Assembly (NCBI RefSeq): GCF_011382985.1
Contig: NZ_CP049933.1
Location: 2,542,001 to 2,606,000, forward strand
Source: Leucobacter coleopterorum
Lineage (GTDB): Bacteria > Actinomycetota > Actinomycetes > Actinomycetales > Microbacteriaceae
Reading direction: 5' to 3'
Length of the DNA stretch: 64,000 nt
A program made the position numbers and the translations under genes. Under the pieces are notes generated by a model. The model saw nothing but the letters and a program-made list of their open reading frames with translations, made no database searches and was not told where the DNA came from. Each line of letters opens with the position of its first letter. The stretch's first letter is position 1. Positions 9,544-21,900 of the stretch are shown one piece after another.

Positions 9544-10128
9544 GTGTCAGTCAACTTCACCGCGCTCGATTTCGAGACCGCTAACAGCCACCCATCATCC
9601 GCGTGCTCGGTTGGGCTCGTTCGGGTGCGCGCCGGAGTTGTTGTGGAGCACGCCTACTGGCTCATTAAGCCCCCACCCGCGCACGCGGAGTTTCTCCCTT
9701 TTAATATCAAGATTCACGGCATTACCGCTCAGATGGTTGCCGATGCGAGGCCGTGGCAGGATCAGCTCACCGAGTTGACAGACTTCATCGGCGACGACAT
9801 TGCCGTTGCGCACAATGCCAGTTTCGATATGGGGGTCATCCGGGCCGCCTGCGCTGAGAGCATCTCCCCCACGCCCCGTTTGAAGTACCTGTGCAGCGTG
9901 CAGGTGTCGCGCAAGACCTATGAGATCCCCTCGCACCGGCTTCCCCTTGCCGCCGAAGCCGCCGGGTTCGGCGAGTTCGCGCACCACGATGCGCTTGCCG
10001 ATGCTGAGGCGTGTGCTGCAATCATCAGCGATGCTGCCAGGCAACACGACGCCGACGACGTGCTCGCGCTCGCAAAGAAAACGGGGCTGCGGGTCCAACA
10101 GCTCAAGGCGATCCCTCTCAAACTCTAG
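9544..10128 (+). CDS. 3'-5' exonuclease (DnaQ/DEDD family)
   Basis: 194-residue exonuclease domain protein. Exo I is FTALDFETAN (D-x-E), Exo II is DIAVAHNASFDMGVIRAAC and Exo III is the terminal HHDALADAEACAAI (H-x4-D). These supply the four acidic metal ligands of DnaQ-type nucleases; the histidine makes it a DEDDh enzyme. GTG start at 9544 after an AGGA-containing site. It lacks polymerase-interaction segments and is a stand-alone nuclease acting on single-stranded DNA or RNA ends. It is codirectional with rmuC, 111 bp away. Confidence 0.88.
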   Translation: MSVNFTALDFETANSHPSSACSVGLVRVRAGVVVEHAYWLIKPPPAHAEFLPFNIKIHGITAQMVADARPWQDQLTELTDFIGDDIAVAHNASFDMGVIRAACAESISPTPRLKYLCSVQVSRKTYEIPSHRLPLAAEAAGFGEFAHHDALADAEACAAIISDAARQHDADDVLALAKKTGLRVQQLKAIPLKL

Positions 10129-10239
10129 TTTTGGTTCAGGGTCCGGGCCGCTGTCTCGGTTTTTCGCCCGTCCGCAATCATCAATGTCCGAGGCTACCTG
10201 TAGCGTGGCCACATCAACTTCTCCTAAGGAATCCTCACC

Positions 10240-11721
10240 ATGGACGCACTCTTGCTCACGCTACTTATTCTGAACCTGCTTGGCATCCTGGCAGCTATCG
10301 CTATCCTGCTGTTCCGGCGCGGGCCGTCGGGCAGCAACGCCGCCGTCAGCGGCGGCGAACTTCGCCAAGATCTAGCAACTCAGCGCGGCGAACTTGCATC
10401 TTCGCTGTCAACGATGCAGCAGCAGCTAGGCGGCTCGCTCACGGGTCTGAGTGACCGCTTTCACGCGACTTCGCAGGCTTCTCTGCAATCGCAGGTTGAG
10501 CTAAAGAGTGCAGTCGAGACACGCTTCGAAGAGCTGCGCATTTCAAACGAGACGAAGCTTGAACAGGTGCGCACCACCGTCGACGAGAAGTTGCAGGGCA
10601 CGCTGAAGACCGCCCTGGCCGAAAACGCGCAGCGCGTTCAAACCCTCACGGACACCCACGTGGCAAAGCAGGCTGAACTGCAAGAGACGCTGCGGGCAGA
10701 ACTCGAAAAACTTCGCCAGGGCAACGAGGCGAAGCTTGAAAAGATGCGCGAGACCGTTGACGAGAAACTGCAGGGCACGCTCGAGCGCCGCCTGGGTGAG
10801 TCCTTCAAACTGGTCAGCGATCGACTCGAACAGGTGCAAAAGGGCCTCGGTGAGATGCAGACGCTGGCCTCCGACGTCGGCGGGCTGAAGCGCGTGCTCA
10901 CCAATGTGAAGAGTCGCGGCAGCTGGGGTGAGGTGCAGCTGGAACGCCAGCTCGAAGACATCTTGACCCCCGAACAGTACGAGCAGAACGCAGCAATTCG
11001 ACCAGGATCGGCCGAGCGGGTCGAGTTCGCGGTGAAACTGCCTGGCCGCGGCGAGACCGAGCGAGTACTGCTCCCCATAGACTCGAAGTTCCCACAAGAA
11101 GACTACGAGCGCTTGCTTGAGGCGCAGGAGAGCGGCGAAAAAGAGGCCGTCGAGGCAGCCTTCAAGGTGCTGGAGCGTGTGATCCTCACCCAGGCCAAAC
11201 TCATTGCGGAAAAGTACATCGTTCCACCGCACAGTACCGACTTTGCGATCATGTACCTGCCGACGGAGGGGCTCTTTGCCGAGATCGTTCGCCGGCCAGG
11301 CCTGGCCAGCAAGCTCCAGAATGAGTTGCGAGTGATTGTGACCGGGCCGACTACACTCGGCTCGTTACTCAACAGCCTCCAGATGGGCTTCCGCACGCTC
11401 GCTATCGAGAAGCGCAGTTCCGAGGTATGGCAGGTGCTGAGCGCCGCGAAACAGGAGTTCCAGAAGTACGGCCAGGTCTGGGAAAAGCTCGAAAAGCAGC
11501 TCGCGACAGCCCAGAACACGGTGCACCAGGCCGGTGTGCGCACCCGCGCGGTCGCCAAGCAGTTGCGCTCGGTCGAGACACTCGGCACGGAAAACTTCGG
11601 CACGGAGCCCCTTGGACTCACCCAGTCACCCATCGAAGACTTGCTCACTGACTTCGATGACGCCGAAGAGGATGCGCCGGTCTCAGAAGACGGCGATGCC
11701 ACGGACAAGACCGACGACTAA
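10240..11721 (+). CDS. rmuC: DNA recombination protein RmuC
   Basis: 493 residues. An N-terminal membrane helix (about 3-22) precedes a long coiled coil (about 45-210) with internal repeats around ETKLEQVRTTVDEKLQGTLKTAL and EAKLEKMRETVDEKLQGTLE. The RmuC core (about 215-420) follows, with VGGLKRVLTNVKSRGSWGEVQL, LLPIDSKFPQEDY and IMYLPTEGLFAEI. RmuC limits inversions at short repeats and has a predicted nuclease-like fold. The C-terminal tail is acidic and disordered. RBS AAGGA lies upstream of ATG 10240; a strong hairpin follows the stop. Confidence 0.95.
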   Translation: MDALLLTLLILNLLGILAAIAILLFRRGPSGSNAAVSGGELRQDLATQRGELASSLSTMQQQLGGSLTGLSDRFHATSQASLQSQVELKSAVETRFEELRISNETKLEQVRTTVDEKLQGTLKTALAENAQRVQTLTDTHVAKQAELQETLRAELEKLRQGNEAKLEKMRETVDEKLQGTLERRLGESFKLVSDRLEQVQKGLGEMQTLASDVGGLKRVLTNVKSRGSWGEVQLERQLEDILTPEQYEQNAAIRPGSAERVEFAVKLPGRGETERVLLPIDSKFPQEDYERLLEAQESGEKEAVEAAFKVLERVILTQAKLIAEKYIVPPHSTDFAIMYLPTEGLFAEIVRRPGLASKLQNELRVIVTGPTTLGSLLNSLQMGFRTLAIEKRSSEVWQVLSAAKQEFQKYGQVWEKLEKQLATAQNTVHQAGVRTRAVAKQLRSVETLGTENFGTEPLGLTQSPIEDLLTDFDDAEEDAPVSEDGDATDKTDD

Positions 11722-11726
11722 ATAGT

Positions 11727-11775
11727 TGAAGCCCCCGGTCGGCGACTCTCATGAGCCAACAGACCGGGGGCTTCA
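11727..11775. terminator. Bidirectional hairpin between rmuC and surface protein A
   Basis: A perfect 14-bp inverted repeat (TGAAGCCCCCGGTC at 11727-11740 and its complement at 11762-11775) with a 21-base loop sits between two convergent genes, 5 bp after the rmuC stop and 15 bp before the end of gene A. There is no long T run, so termination efficiency is unknown, but position and stem strength fit a shared terminator. Confidence 0.75.
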
Positions 11776-11789
11776 GCAGTTCGGCTGAA

Positions 11790-14175
11790 CTAACTTACAA
11801 CGCGACGCCTCACAGCGAGCATGACAGCCACGCCACCACCGAGCAGCAGCAGCGCCGCGGGCAGCACCACCGAGAGTGAAGCTCCGGTAGTTGCCAGGTC
11901 GGCAGCAACGCTCACCGGGTGAGTAGTGCAGTTCGACTGAGCACTGTTACACACCGGGTCACCGCCCGCCTTCACCAAGAAGTTACCGAGAACTCCGTCA
12001 CCTCTCTTCTCCTTCGGCAGCACGGAGACGCTGTAACTCACAGTGGCCTTCTGTCCAGGCTGAAGCGTTCCGGTTATCGGGAATCTGCCATCGACGACAT
12101 CCCCAACAGAGAGAGCCGCGTCAGACGCCTGAGGAGCCTTAACCATTTTGGCGTCATCCAACACTCCACTGAGAGCGTCTTCCGCGTCTACGGCAACCGG
12201 GGCTTCCCCGGTATTCTCGAAGTGGAGCGTGTACCTCACTTTGTCGCCCTCGGCCACCGAGGCACCCGAAGCGGGTCGGAGCTCTTGCGCATTTCGAGCT
12301 CCCCGATCTTGTGATCGGTGGCACAGTTGCCGGGCAGGCAAGCATCCGAGTCATCGGGAGTCAGCACGTTGTCGAGCAGGTTGTCGCCACGCTCACCATC
12401 AGCGCGCACCGTCACGGAGTAGGTCACCTTCGCAGTGGCACCGGGGGCGATAGCTCCCGTGATCCTGAGCGAGCTCTTGTCGCGTACCGGGGTGACAGTA
12501 TCCACGTCCGAAGCCGGCTCAGTCGTCACATCGGCATCATCGAGCACGGCCGAGAGGTCATCCGTTGAATCGACGTTCGCCGGCGCATCACCCGTGTTGG
12601 TGTAAGTCAGCGTGTACGTGACCTTCTGCCCAGCTTTAACATTCGAGCCCGAAACGGGGTCGGATGATTTCGCGGCACCCAGACCCGGCACGGCGGCGGG
12701 GAGCTGGATGTCCTCTTGCTCATCAAAATCGATCAGTGCCCAGTCATCGATGAGGCGGTTGTTACCCCAGGTGCCACCATTGGCGGTGTCGTAGGAGGGT
12801 GAATTCGCTCTGGATCCGCGGCCCATTGACAAGTCCCCAGGTCCCATCCGTGCACTCCCGCCGCGCTATCGACGCCGTTCGGACCGCTCGACATTTGAGG
12901 GTGGTTGAGCACTTCATGTTGGCCTGATGGTCGATATCGATCGAACTGAGAATCGAGTCGTCCCAGAAAATCCTCGACTCGGTACCGTCTGCGGGTCCGT
13001 TGAGTCGAGTAACGGAGATGCCACCCGAGAGGTACTCCACGTCCGCATCAGTAAAGTGCACCTCAGCAAAGCTGTCGAGGCGAACACGGAAAGAGATGGC
13101 CGTGGTCACCGGGATGGCCTTACCTGCGGCGTCGAGCCCATCAAAGTAGCCGGTTCCCTCTCCCCCGACGACCGCGATGTTGAACGAGCGGTCAGCGGCG
13201 CCATCAAACACGCCGTCGCCATCGACATCAACCTGGACGGTTGCGCTGCCCTCGAAGTTTGCAATCTCTGCGCGGATCGTACCGGAGCGAGACCCGATAC
13301 TTTCCTGATCGAAGGAGACCTTCTGGAGGTCTGGTTCCACGGGGGTATTGTTCAGCCATGTCGTCGAGCCGCTCGGCAGCGTCACCTGAGCGGGAAGATC
13401 TGCGGAAGGTGCCTCAAAGAAGAGCTTGTATGGAGTAAACGTGCAATTGGTCTCGGCAATGTTGCGGAAGTCGCTCGTGTATTGAGGATTGCCGCTTTCA
13501 AAGTTCACACCAATACTCGTCGACGTGTGTGCGCTCGCGCAGGTGTTTTTATCTACAACGCCAAAGGCATTTGCATCGTACACGGAGTCGATCCCGTTCA
13601 TCGCGGGCGATCAACCCGGTAGATGTAGCCATGTTCCGTCAGCACCCACATGGAGAGATCCACGGGGGCAAAATCGAACGGGGTATCTACCTGGCGGTAC
13701 TGCTCTGTCCAGACACGGCCTTCAACTGGCGCACCGTTGCTGACCGTGATGTCCCAGGTCATCCATTGCCTACCCAGCACAGGACTCACACCCGCCGGTG
13801 CTTGAATAGCGACCGACCACACTCCGCTCACAGCGGCAACCTCGTTGAAATTACACGCCGTACCAGCGGGGGTGCCGATAGAGATGGTGGCACAGCTGTT
13901 TGCGACCGTACCATCCGGCCGCGTGACCACGATCGTGGGATCCCAGATGTTTACGTTTGACCCCTGCCGCTCCTTCGCGAAAGTCGAGGACAGGGTTTCA
14001 CCGGCCTCAACGTATGCGTACCAAGTCTGCGCGTTCCGCACAAAGCCACTCACAGGGCCGCTTGCGGCCTTTGCGGGGTACCCGGCACCACCAGGGTGCA
14101 TAGCACCAGCAGTGCCGTAAAGAGAACCGGCAGGGTTCGAAACCTCACCCTAGCCTGGGCGTTCAAGTCCGTCAT
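11790..14175 (-). CDS. Surface protein A: exported, DUF11-type repeats, LATTG anchor (frameshifted)
   Basis: Cell-wall-anchored exoprotein, about 796 residues after five single-base repairs (near 14100, 13605-13607, 12913, 12835-12838 and 12273-12275). The start MTDLNAQARVRF has a good site (AAGGAAAAG, 62 bp after gene B) and a secretion signal. The N-terminal half contains YAYVEAGETLSSTF, an RPDGTVANSC segment and VDVDGDGVFDGAADRSFN, which looks like a calcium-binding or pre-peptidase-type region. Two DUF11/isopeptide-like modules follow (KSSDPVSGSNVKAGQKVTY and KSSDPASGASVAEGDKVRY). The C-terminus is a sorting signal: LATTG, hydrophobic helix, RRRVVS. LAxTG is typical of class E sortase substrates. 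Last gene of the surface cluster; it does not share the N-terminal architecture of B, C and D. Confidence 0.8.
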
Positions 14176-14242
14176 TCTTTTCCTTTCGAATCAAACAAAA
14201 ATCATTCGCGTTTTAACTTCGAGCGGCAGCAAGATCAAAGAT

Positions 14243-17200
14243 CTAAGCAGCATCCGACTCAGCAGCTCTGCGCCTGCGCTGGAACAGCACGATTCCCGCG
14301 GCAACCAAAACACCGGCGAGAGTTGCGATTGCCAGGCCAGCGCCTGTCTGTGGAAGCCGTCCACCAATACCGGGGATTCCGCCGCTAGCGGTCACCTCCG
14401 TTGACGCACACGACTGATCCTCACCCGGCGCCAACTCGTCGGTATTGGCTGGATCCGTACCGGCTTGGGCAGCAGCTGCTTGACCCTCACCCCAGTCAGC
14501 AGGCGGCACAGAAACCACACAGTTCGTGATCTTCTCACCGGCCTCAGCGACCACCCGAGCAGTCACCGAATATTCAACCGATTCGCCCACCTTCAAGCTG
14601 TCGATCTGCCACACCAGCACACCGTCAGTAACCTCAGGATCACCAGCAGCTGATTCAAACTCAACGCCATCTGGCAGCTCGTCACGAGCAGAGAACCCCG
14701 CAACATCAAGGTCCCCGGTGTTCTCCACACGAATCTTCCAGGTCAATTCACCACCGGCAACCATCGTTGCGGGCCCGGTCTTCTCAACCTCAACGCGACT
14801 CGCAGGGGCGTCAACACACCCGGTATCGGTCAATCGAACGCCATCTACCAGCAGAGCGCCCACATTACGCAGACCACCACCAGCAGAGCAACCGGTCACG
14901 TCGGCCCCAAGGCCGCCAAGCACCAAAACCTCAGCAGTCACCACAAACCGATGAGTCTCACCGGCAGCAATGGGCGTATCCGTTACGATCGCCACCGCGT
15001 CAGCACCGTTCCAACCAGGATCAGTCACCAGGTCGCCAGGAGCAACGTTCTCCACACTCGCCTCGGTCATCTCGATGCCGTCTGCGAACGCAAAAGCATC
15101 CTCCAACGAGTACGTTTCATCGAATTGACCAGTGTTGGCCACCTCAAGCTGGTACACAATGGTGCCAACACCAGAGGAATCAATCTCAGAGCTCGTCACA
15201 TTCTTCTGAATCGTGACATCTGTCGCCGCCGCAACCAGCGCAGAGCTATCCTCGTCGCTGTCGCTCTGGCCAAACTCGTCCACGATCTCCGCGGTCGCAG
15301 TGTTCACCTGCTCACCCGGCTCAGGAATAACGGCCTGGAATGTCAGCGTCCCCGACTGCTGCGGAGCAATCTCACCAACGCTCCACACCGGCACAAGACC
15401 CGTCACATCTCCCGCACTCGCGACGGCGCTATCAGCAACATATTCAAGCCCGGCAGGGAGCTCATCTGTCACGGTCACGTCGCCGGAGTTTGGCCCAGTA
15501 TTCGTCACTCGGATCCTGAATACACCGGTTCCGCCGTGGCGCACGGTGTGCGTCTCGGCCCACACTGCGTCATCCGCCGGATCACACAGTTGAACGTCTG
15601 CGGCAGTACACGTCTGTTTCGAAACATTAACCAGCGGGCTCTGCACTCGAATAGCTGCGTCGGGTGTAGAGACGGCTCTGCTCAACACCTCGGGGTTCAC
15701 GCGCATCCGGAACCTGTTCGTGTAGGTGTCACCGCTCGTATCTCCGGTGGGAACAAGCGTGAGCTGCCACGTAAGAGTTTCGCCCGCGTCCAGCACGGTT
15801 GTTCCCGTGGCCGACGGCGACGCAAACCTGATCGCAGTCACCTGCGAGGCGTTCGGGCACCCGGCGGTGCCAAGTTGGCTCACCGTACACGCCCACGCGC
15901 CCGATCCAGGTTCCTCAAACCAGGCGTCACCCGGCGATCCAGGATCAGCGAAGCCGTCTTGAGCACCGTCCTGCGCGTCCAATACGTCGGGGCTAATCGT
16001 CGTCACGTATGCCTGGACCGTGCCGGGCAGATCCGCCACTGACATTCCCCTGAACCCACCCGAGAACGAAGAGGCGGGCTGCCTTGCGTCTCCGTTAAAC
16101 GGCAGCACGTCAATCGCATCCAATCGCTCCATCGCGCTCGATGTTGCGTTCTTTACGGTCAAATCCCACACCAGCGGGCCCGCAAGCGGGCGATACGGCG
16201 TCGCGGTCGATTTCGTCGCGTAGACCGTCGCGCCCGCAATCACCTGGGCTGTGGCCGAGGAGCTCCGCAGCGCGAGGGACGACGGATCGTCCGACGAGGT
16301 TGCGACCGCCGTGTTCATATACTGCATCCCGTTGGTCGCATCAAGCGGCACGCGTGCAGAGTATTCGAGCGGCTGCAACACCGTTCCAGGCAGCACTGAA
16401 CCGTACTTCCAACGCACGCCGTGCGCTGTACCAGATGGGACTGCGTTCCAGTCGGAGCCGTCACACGCGTCACAGAACTCGACCGCGGCACCGTCAGGGC
16501 TGGTAACGCTCAGCGGGTTGACCGTCATTCTCGGTGACGTTGCCGGAAGAATGTCGGTAAAGATGACGTCGCGCATTGGATCACCGGGCGTGCCACCACC
16601 GGCGGTTGTTACAGACGGCTCCAAGCGGAAGCGCGCGTCTGTGCCGGGGGCCACCTGGTTCCCCGATCCGGGGTTCTGCTCCAGGATCGATTTGTTCACG
16701 CGGACCTCACCGTTGACCAGGCGAATACGGTCACCCGCACTTCCGGCATGGGCAACGGGATTGTAAGTATTCGTGATCCAGCGCGGGGTTGATCCCGAAC
16801 GGAAACGCGCGAAGTTCGAAACGAGCGTGCCATCAGGATTGTTGGTCGAGTCGAGCGTGGACGGCCCGGTCACACGAAGGTACGTGTTGAGGTGCTGGCT
16901 CGAGTTGCCCGGTACCGGCACGAGGTAACGAATGCGCACCCGGTCGATACTGTCCCGGTAGCCGTCGGGCGAGATCTGGCCGCCGAGAGCTGCGGCGGTG
17001 GGATCGGTCGTCCACACGGCGTCACTGTCTTCACAGGTGGTCGACCGCATCTCGGCGTACGTGGTCGGATAGGTAGCTGGCGCCCCAAACTCAAGCACAA
17101 AATCGCCGGCTGTGAGGCCGTCCGTTCTTGTCGAAGCCGGGCCAATAGCAGGGGTTCTCGCAACCAGACGTTGCGAAGTGTGGTCGAATACGTCACAGAC

Positions 17201-18774
17201 AATCACGTTTTCCGCTTCAACAATCGACCTCGTGTACTGCACGTTTGAACGTACGACGAAGCCGGCCGTTGCCCGAATATCACCCTGCCAAATACCACTT
17301 GATTCGCCAGGAGCACCGCCGGTTTCGAAATCACGATAGTACTTCACCGCACTCTCGGCCCCTGCTGTTACTGTGCGGGTGTGGCTGTTGTTGGCCGTCG
17401 GTTCGGTTCCGTCACCGAAGTTGGAGTTGCCTGCAACGTCGTCGGGATCGAAATCCGTGTAGGTGTTTGTCAGCGCCTTTTGGCCGCCAGCGTCGACGAC
17501 GTCTTGCACCGGAAGCCAGACGTACGCTACACCAGTCGCAACGTAGAACGTGCCTGCGGGCAACGCGACCGTGCCGGCTCTCGTTGGGAATGACACTCCA
17601 CGCGTGTCTGTACCGGTGAGTGTCATCGTAAACTCTCCACCCGGCGATCCAGGAGCACAAGTGATCGTTCCGGTGTTCACCACCGCGTTGTCAGCCGTCG
17701 AGCCACTGATGCCAATTCGCGAAGCCGGAACGGCATTATTGATGCCAACGTTTGCGCATCCGGGGCTCCCGTTCCCGTCGAGACCTCGGGGGTGTTCCAG
17801 TTCATCAAGCGGGCGTTCGCAGAAACGCCGCTCACGTCATCGGTAAACGTGATCGGTGAAGCCAGCTGAGTCATGCCCTTCAGCGCCTGATCACCCGTAC
17901 GGGTCGGGTGGATGACTGCGATACCAAAGGTAAACTGGTTCACGAGACCGGGCTCCCCGTTGGGACCGGTTGTAGCGAAGAAGCCGGTCGAGTTCTTCCG
18001 CAGATCGTAGAAGGCACCGGCCGATACCGTTGTAGACACCTCGTTCGAAGCAACCAGCGGACTTCCATCAGCGTCACCGAGCGCAAACAAAACAGTCTTA
18101 ACCTGACCATTGATCGACTCGGTGGTCACCTTTGCTACAGGGCTGATCGACTCGGTACCCGGTTCAGTGGCCGTCGGCTTCTGGCAGATGAGCACCCGGC
18201 GATCCCCACCCGGTGCGCCCGTGGTCGAGTCATACAGTCCGGTCGGGTTTGGGGTCGCACCAGTCCCGTTACACTGCGGAGGAGCGGCCAGCCACTCCAT
18301 TCCCGCGGGAAGAGTCGAGATGGCGTACGGCTCGGTCGTGGGTCCGTCGTAGTCAAACTCCAAACGATACTGAACAGTGTCGTTTGTTCGCACGATCCCG
18401 TTGTTTGCACCCGAGTCGTTGCCCGGATCGTCGTTCGCGTCAAAAACAGCGGTGCCATCCGACACAACCGTCAGTTGGGGTTGCGTTATAGAGAGCAACG
18501 AAATGGACCCCTGAGCTGGCTTCAGCGTATCAGTTCCTTCGGCTTCAGCAGGCTGCTCACCTGAAGAAGCCTTCGGCGCATCTGATGTGTCGACTTCACC
18601 GGCCTTTTCGGCCTCGCCAGCTTTTCCGGATTCGTCAGACTCCACGGCTTCGGCGGGCCGTGCAGAGACGGCCGAGGCCGCATCGGCGGCACCGAGAGTG
18701 CCTACCAAACAGCCAACAATAACTAGAGCCAGCGCCGCTCGCGTACGCGAGATAGCGGCTTTCAGAACGCTCAT
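14243..18774 (-). CDS. Giant surface protein B: shared ectodomain, DUF11 repeats, LPQTG anchor (one frameshift)
   Basis: About 1,510 residues after one repair at 17774-17776. MSVLKAAISRTR starts a Sec signal (cleavage near AASA), followed by an acidic Ala/Glu spacer to about residue 88. The N-terminal module has NNGIVRTNDTVQYRLEF and LPAGMEWL at about residues 125-162, then YTDFDPDDVAGNSNFGDG, VCDVFDHTSQRLV and RVRIRYL. A middle module has IDVLPFNGDAR. The distal part holds at least three DUF11-like Ig modules (RVTNTGPNSGDVTVTDELP, EVANTGQ, RVENTGDLDVAGFSARDELP). The C-terminus is LPQTG-helix-RRRR. Such proteins are sortase-linked stalks; ligand unknown. It lies 68 bp before A and 148 bp after C, probably in one transcription unit with both. 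Confidence 0.88.
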
Positions 18775-18830
18775 TTCATTTCCCCTATATTTAACCCCAC
18801 ACCCAGCTAGCACAGAACACTTCGCGGGTT

Positions 18831-18865
18831 GTAGCCGGGAACGAGCGTGTGCTCGCCCCGGCTAC
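18831..18865 (-). terminator. Hairpin between surface genes C and B
   Basis: GTAGCCGGG (18831-18839) pairs with CCCGGCTAC (18857-18865), and inside it CGAGC pairs with GCTCG around a four-base loop. It sits after the repaired stop of C and before B. On the minus strand it is not followed by a T run, so it could attenuate or stabilise the transcript rather than end it. Confidence 0.55.
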
Positions 18866-18922
18866 CTTTTCTTGCAGTGAGAGTCTCCCTGGGTTCTCAG
18901 TTAAGAAAACCCCTCCCTAATC

Positions 18923-21900
18923 TCAAACGATAGATTTGCGTCTACGTAGAATCAAGCCTCCCCGAGCAATAACGCGAGTGCGATTAACGCCGCACCGCCG
19001 AACTGCGAGCCCGTCACCGGCAGACCTGGGATAGCTTCACCCTGATTCGGCTTCACGGGGGAGAGATCATCGGGGCAGATCTCCTTCGAGCAGGTGAAGG
19101 TGTTGACCACGGTGAAATTGAGCTTCTGCAGGTCATTTGGAGTGCCCTGCGTCACCGCAACTCCCTTTTCGAAGCTGCTCGCCGAGATCTCGACCTTGCT
19201 CGCACCACCGTTATCGACCTCTTCGCCGAAGCACTTCGCGCCGAGCGGAAGGTAACGCGGATCCCCCGAATCGTTGACGAGCATCTTGGTTTGCCCGCCC
19301 TTGAGCTTGACGGAGCCGGAGTAGACATCAACTCGTTTTTCTTTGCCCGCGGCATCCATTTCCGAGATCTGGCAGGTCACCAAGATCTCGAACACGGCCT
19401 CGCTCATGTGGTCGACGGCCGCCTTGTCACCATCGAGCTTCTTTGTAACGGCAAGGGTGCCTGCCGAGTAGAAGTTGGTCAGTGACGCGGTCACCACACC
19501 GGCCTGCTGGGTGGCGGGATCCCACGGAATAGTGACGTCGACCGGTGCCGCCGCTTCGTCAGCGTGTCCGGCAGCGCTCTCTGTCACCTTGCAACTCGCG
19601 AAGGCAGGTAACGGTCCGAGCACATCTGAGGTGATCGCCTCGGATCCGTTCACCTCAAGCGTTACCTGCTGCTCCAGCACATTCTCGCCTTCAAAGGTGC
19701 ACGCGACGTCAAAGACGAGCTTGTCACCCACGGCAAACTCTGCCGCACCAGCTCCCTCAAGGGTCTTATTGATCTGTAGGCCGCCCGAGGGCAGTAGACC
19801 AGCATCGATCGTTGGATCCGAGCTACTCACACCGAGCACCACCGGATTCGAGGCACCGGTTGCGGTGTCCGCGTCAGAGTCGATCTCCACGTTGGAGTCC
19901 GTACCGAGCAGCCCAACGGGTGCGGTGTCTTCAACACGAGGAGTGGTGAACTCCGCCCCCACCGGCTTTTCGAAGGTGACCACGTAACCCTTGGCGTCGG
20001 AGGCACGGAGGTTCTCAAACACGTAGTTGCCAGAGTCATCGGTCTCTGCCGAGGCCTCGACGGAGTTGCCGAGGTCGTCGGTGCCTGAGATGCGCACCGG
20101 AACGCTCTTCGCGTCGGGTTCTGCCGCACCGTCGAACTCATCCTGTAGACCGTTGCGGTTGAGATCCCACCACACGCGGTTGCCCACGGATGAGGCGACC
20201 ACTGTTTCTGGGCGGTTGAGGGGGCCAATTGTATTATCGAGGCCTCCAGCAGCCGCCATGACGCGGTTCACATACACGTTCTCAGCTGCGTTGCCAACAC
20301 CGACCATCGAGATTTCAACTTCAATAACCTCACCGGACTCATAGGCCCCCGGACGTTGCACGCGCACACCAGTTACTTCGTTTGCTGCAGCGGGGCAGTG
20401 ACCCATGCCTAGCACTCGGGTTCCACCCACAGGAGCATCGCACCAGGTGGTAGATCCATCAGCAGCGTTTGAAACGTGCTGCGGGTTGGCAGAGAAGGTC
20501 TCAGCACTCGTGTACAAGAGAGCCACTCGATCGCCCCTAGTAACAACTGCAGAGACAAAGTCGAGCGTTCCAGCAAAGTTAGAGCCCAGGGCTCCGTTCT
20601 TGGGGAGCACATCAATCATGTCTGGAGCAGTGACCGCACTCGCTTCGGCAGCGGGCAGTGTATTGCTGAGGCGCACGGCCCAACGATTCAGCTCGTTTTG
20701 CGCCTGACCCGCACGATTCACCTGCGTGACTGGGGTTAGTGCAATCTTTTCAAGCTTCACACCGGCAATGTTGCTGAGCTGTACCTGAGCACTATCACTA
20801 CGCTGCTCCACCGTCGAGGAGTCGCCCTCAGCCCAGACCACAACCGTGTTCTGGTACACGCCGTCACCCGCCGTCGGTGAAACCTCGGCCGACAGCACTA
20901 TTGGGTCGATGGTTGTGTTGACCTCGTGCTTTGGAAAGACCCACCTAATGTAGGTTTCGTCCGCGCCACAGGCCGCACGCTTGGCGTCACCCGGGGTTGA
21001 CCCGAGGGTAACAGTGGTCGGGGTCGGGTCGCCTCAGAGTAAGTCTGTGACGCAGGAAGGCAGTCCTCAACCCACACGTCTTTGAGTACACCGGTGGCCG
21101 CCGAGCCTGAGGTGAGCGACGGGGAAAGCTCGTACTGCACCAGATCGCCACCGGTCACCTGAGGTGGCATCGAGGAGAACTCACCGGTGTCGCCCTTCCG
21201 CACCTTCTTAGCGATGCGGGCTTGAGCGTCAGCAAGGATGAGTCGGTCGCCGGGCTTACCGACGTTTCCATCGGGATCGGCCACGTTCGCTCCTGGAACG
21301 TAGTCAGAAAGTCCCCACTTGCTCGGAGCGTCGAGCACATCCTGCATATTGAGGCGGTCCAAAGGCACCCGCTTCAGGGAACCCCAGTTGGGCAAGATGT
21401 CACCGGCACCCCTGCCGCCGTCAGCAACCCGCATTCCAATAGAGATGTAGGCGCGCACCTGGTTGAAGTTCGCAACTTCAAGCCCCTGCGTATCGGGGAG
21501 CACGATGTGGGCACGCACTCGCGCTACGCCCGTGTAAATTCCCTTGGCAGCTAGTGCTGGATCGTTGCCGGGAACCTTTTCTGGTGCGTCGTACCAGGGC
21601 CCTTGATCCTCACCACACGCTGAGTTTGCGCCTGCCGATCCGAGAAGCGCCGAGTACTGCACCTTAAGCTCGGGCGTCTCGCTCTTTTGCTTGGCCCACT
21701 TGGCCTTGTCAGCTGTGTCAGGCACATTGTTGTATCCAGACACCCAGACGGGTGCCCCGTCTGAGCCAACAAACTGCGCTCTGGCATCGGAAGACGCGGG
21801 AATGTTGCCGGCACGCAGATGCAGGCGAGTGTTATCCCAGGCGTCACACGCAACCACGCTCACCTCAGCGGGGGTCGCAATGTCCGCCCCTCCTACGGTG

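Noticed and set aside
10543-11232. 229-codon minus-strand frame within rmuC
   Set aside because: Leu/Phe/His-rich antisense shadow of the RmuC coiled coil; the rmuC frame is fully conserved.
14951-16042. 363-codon plus-strand frame opposite surface gene B
   Set aside because: It lies entirely antisense to the clearly protein-like DUF11 region of B, has Arg/His-rich composition and no recognisable motif; a shadow of GC-rich codons.
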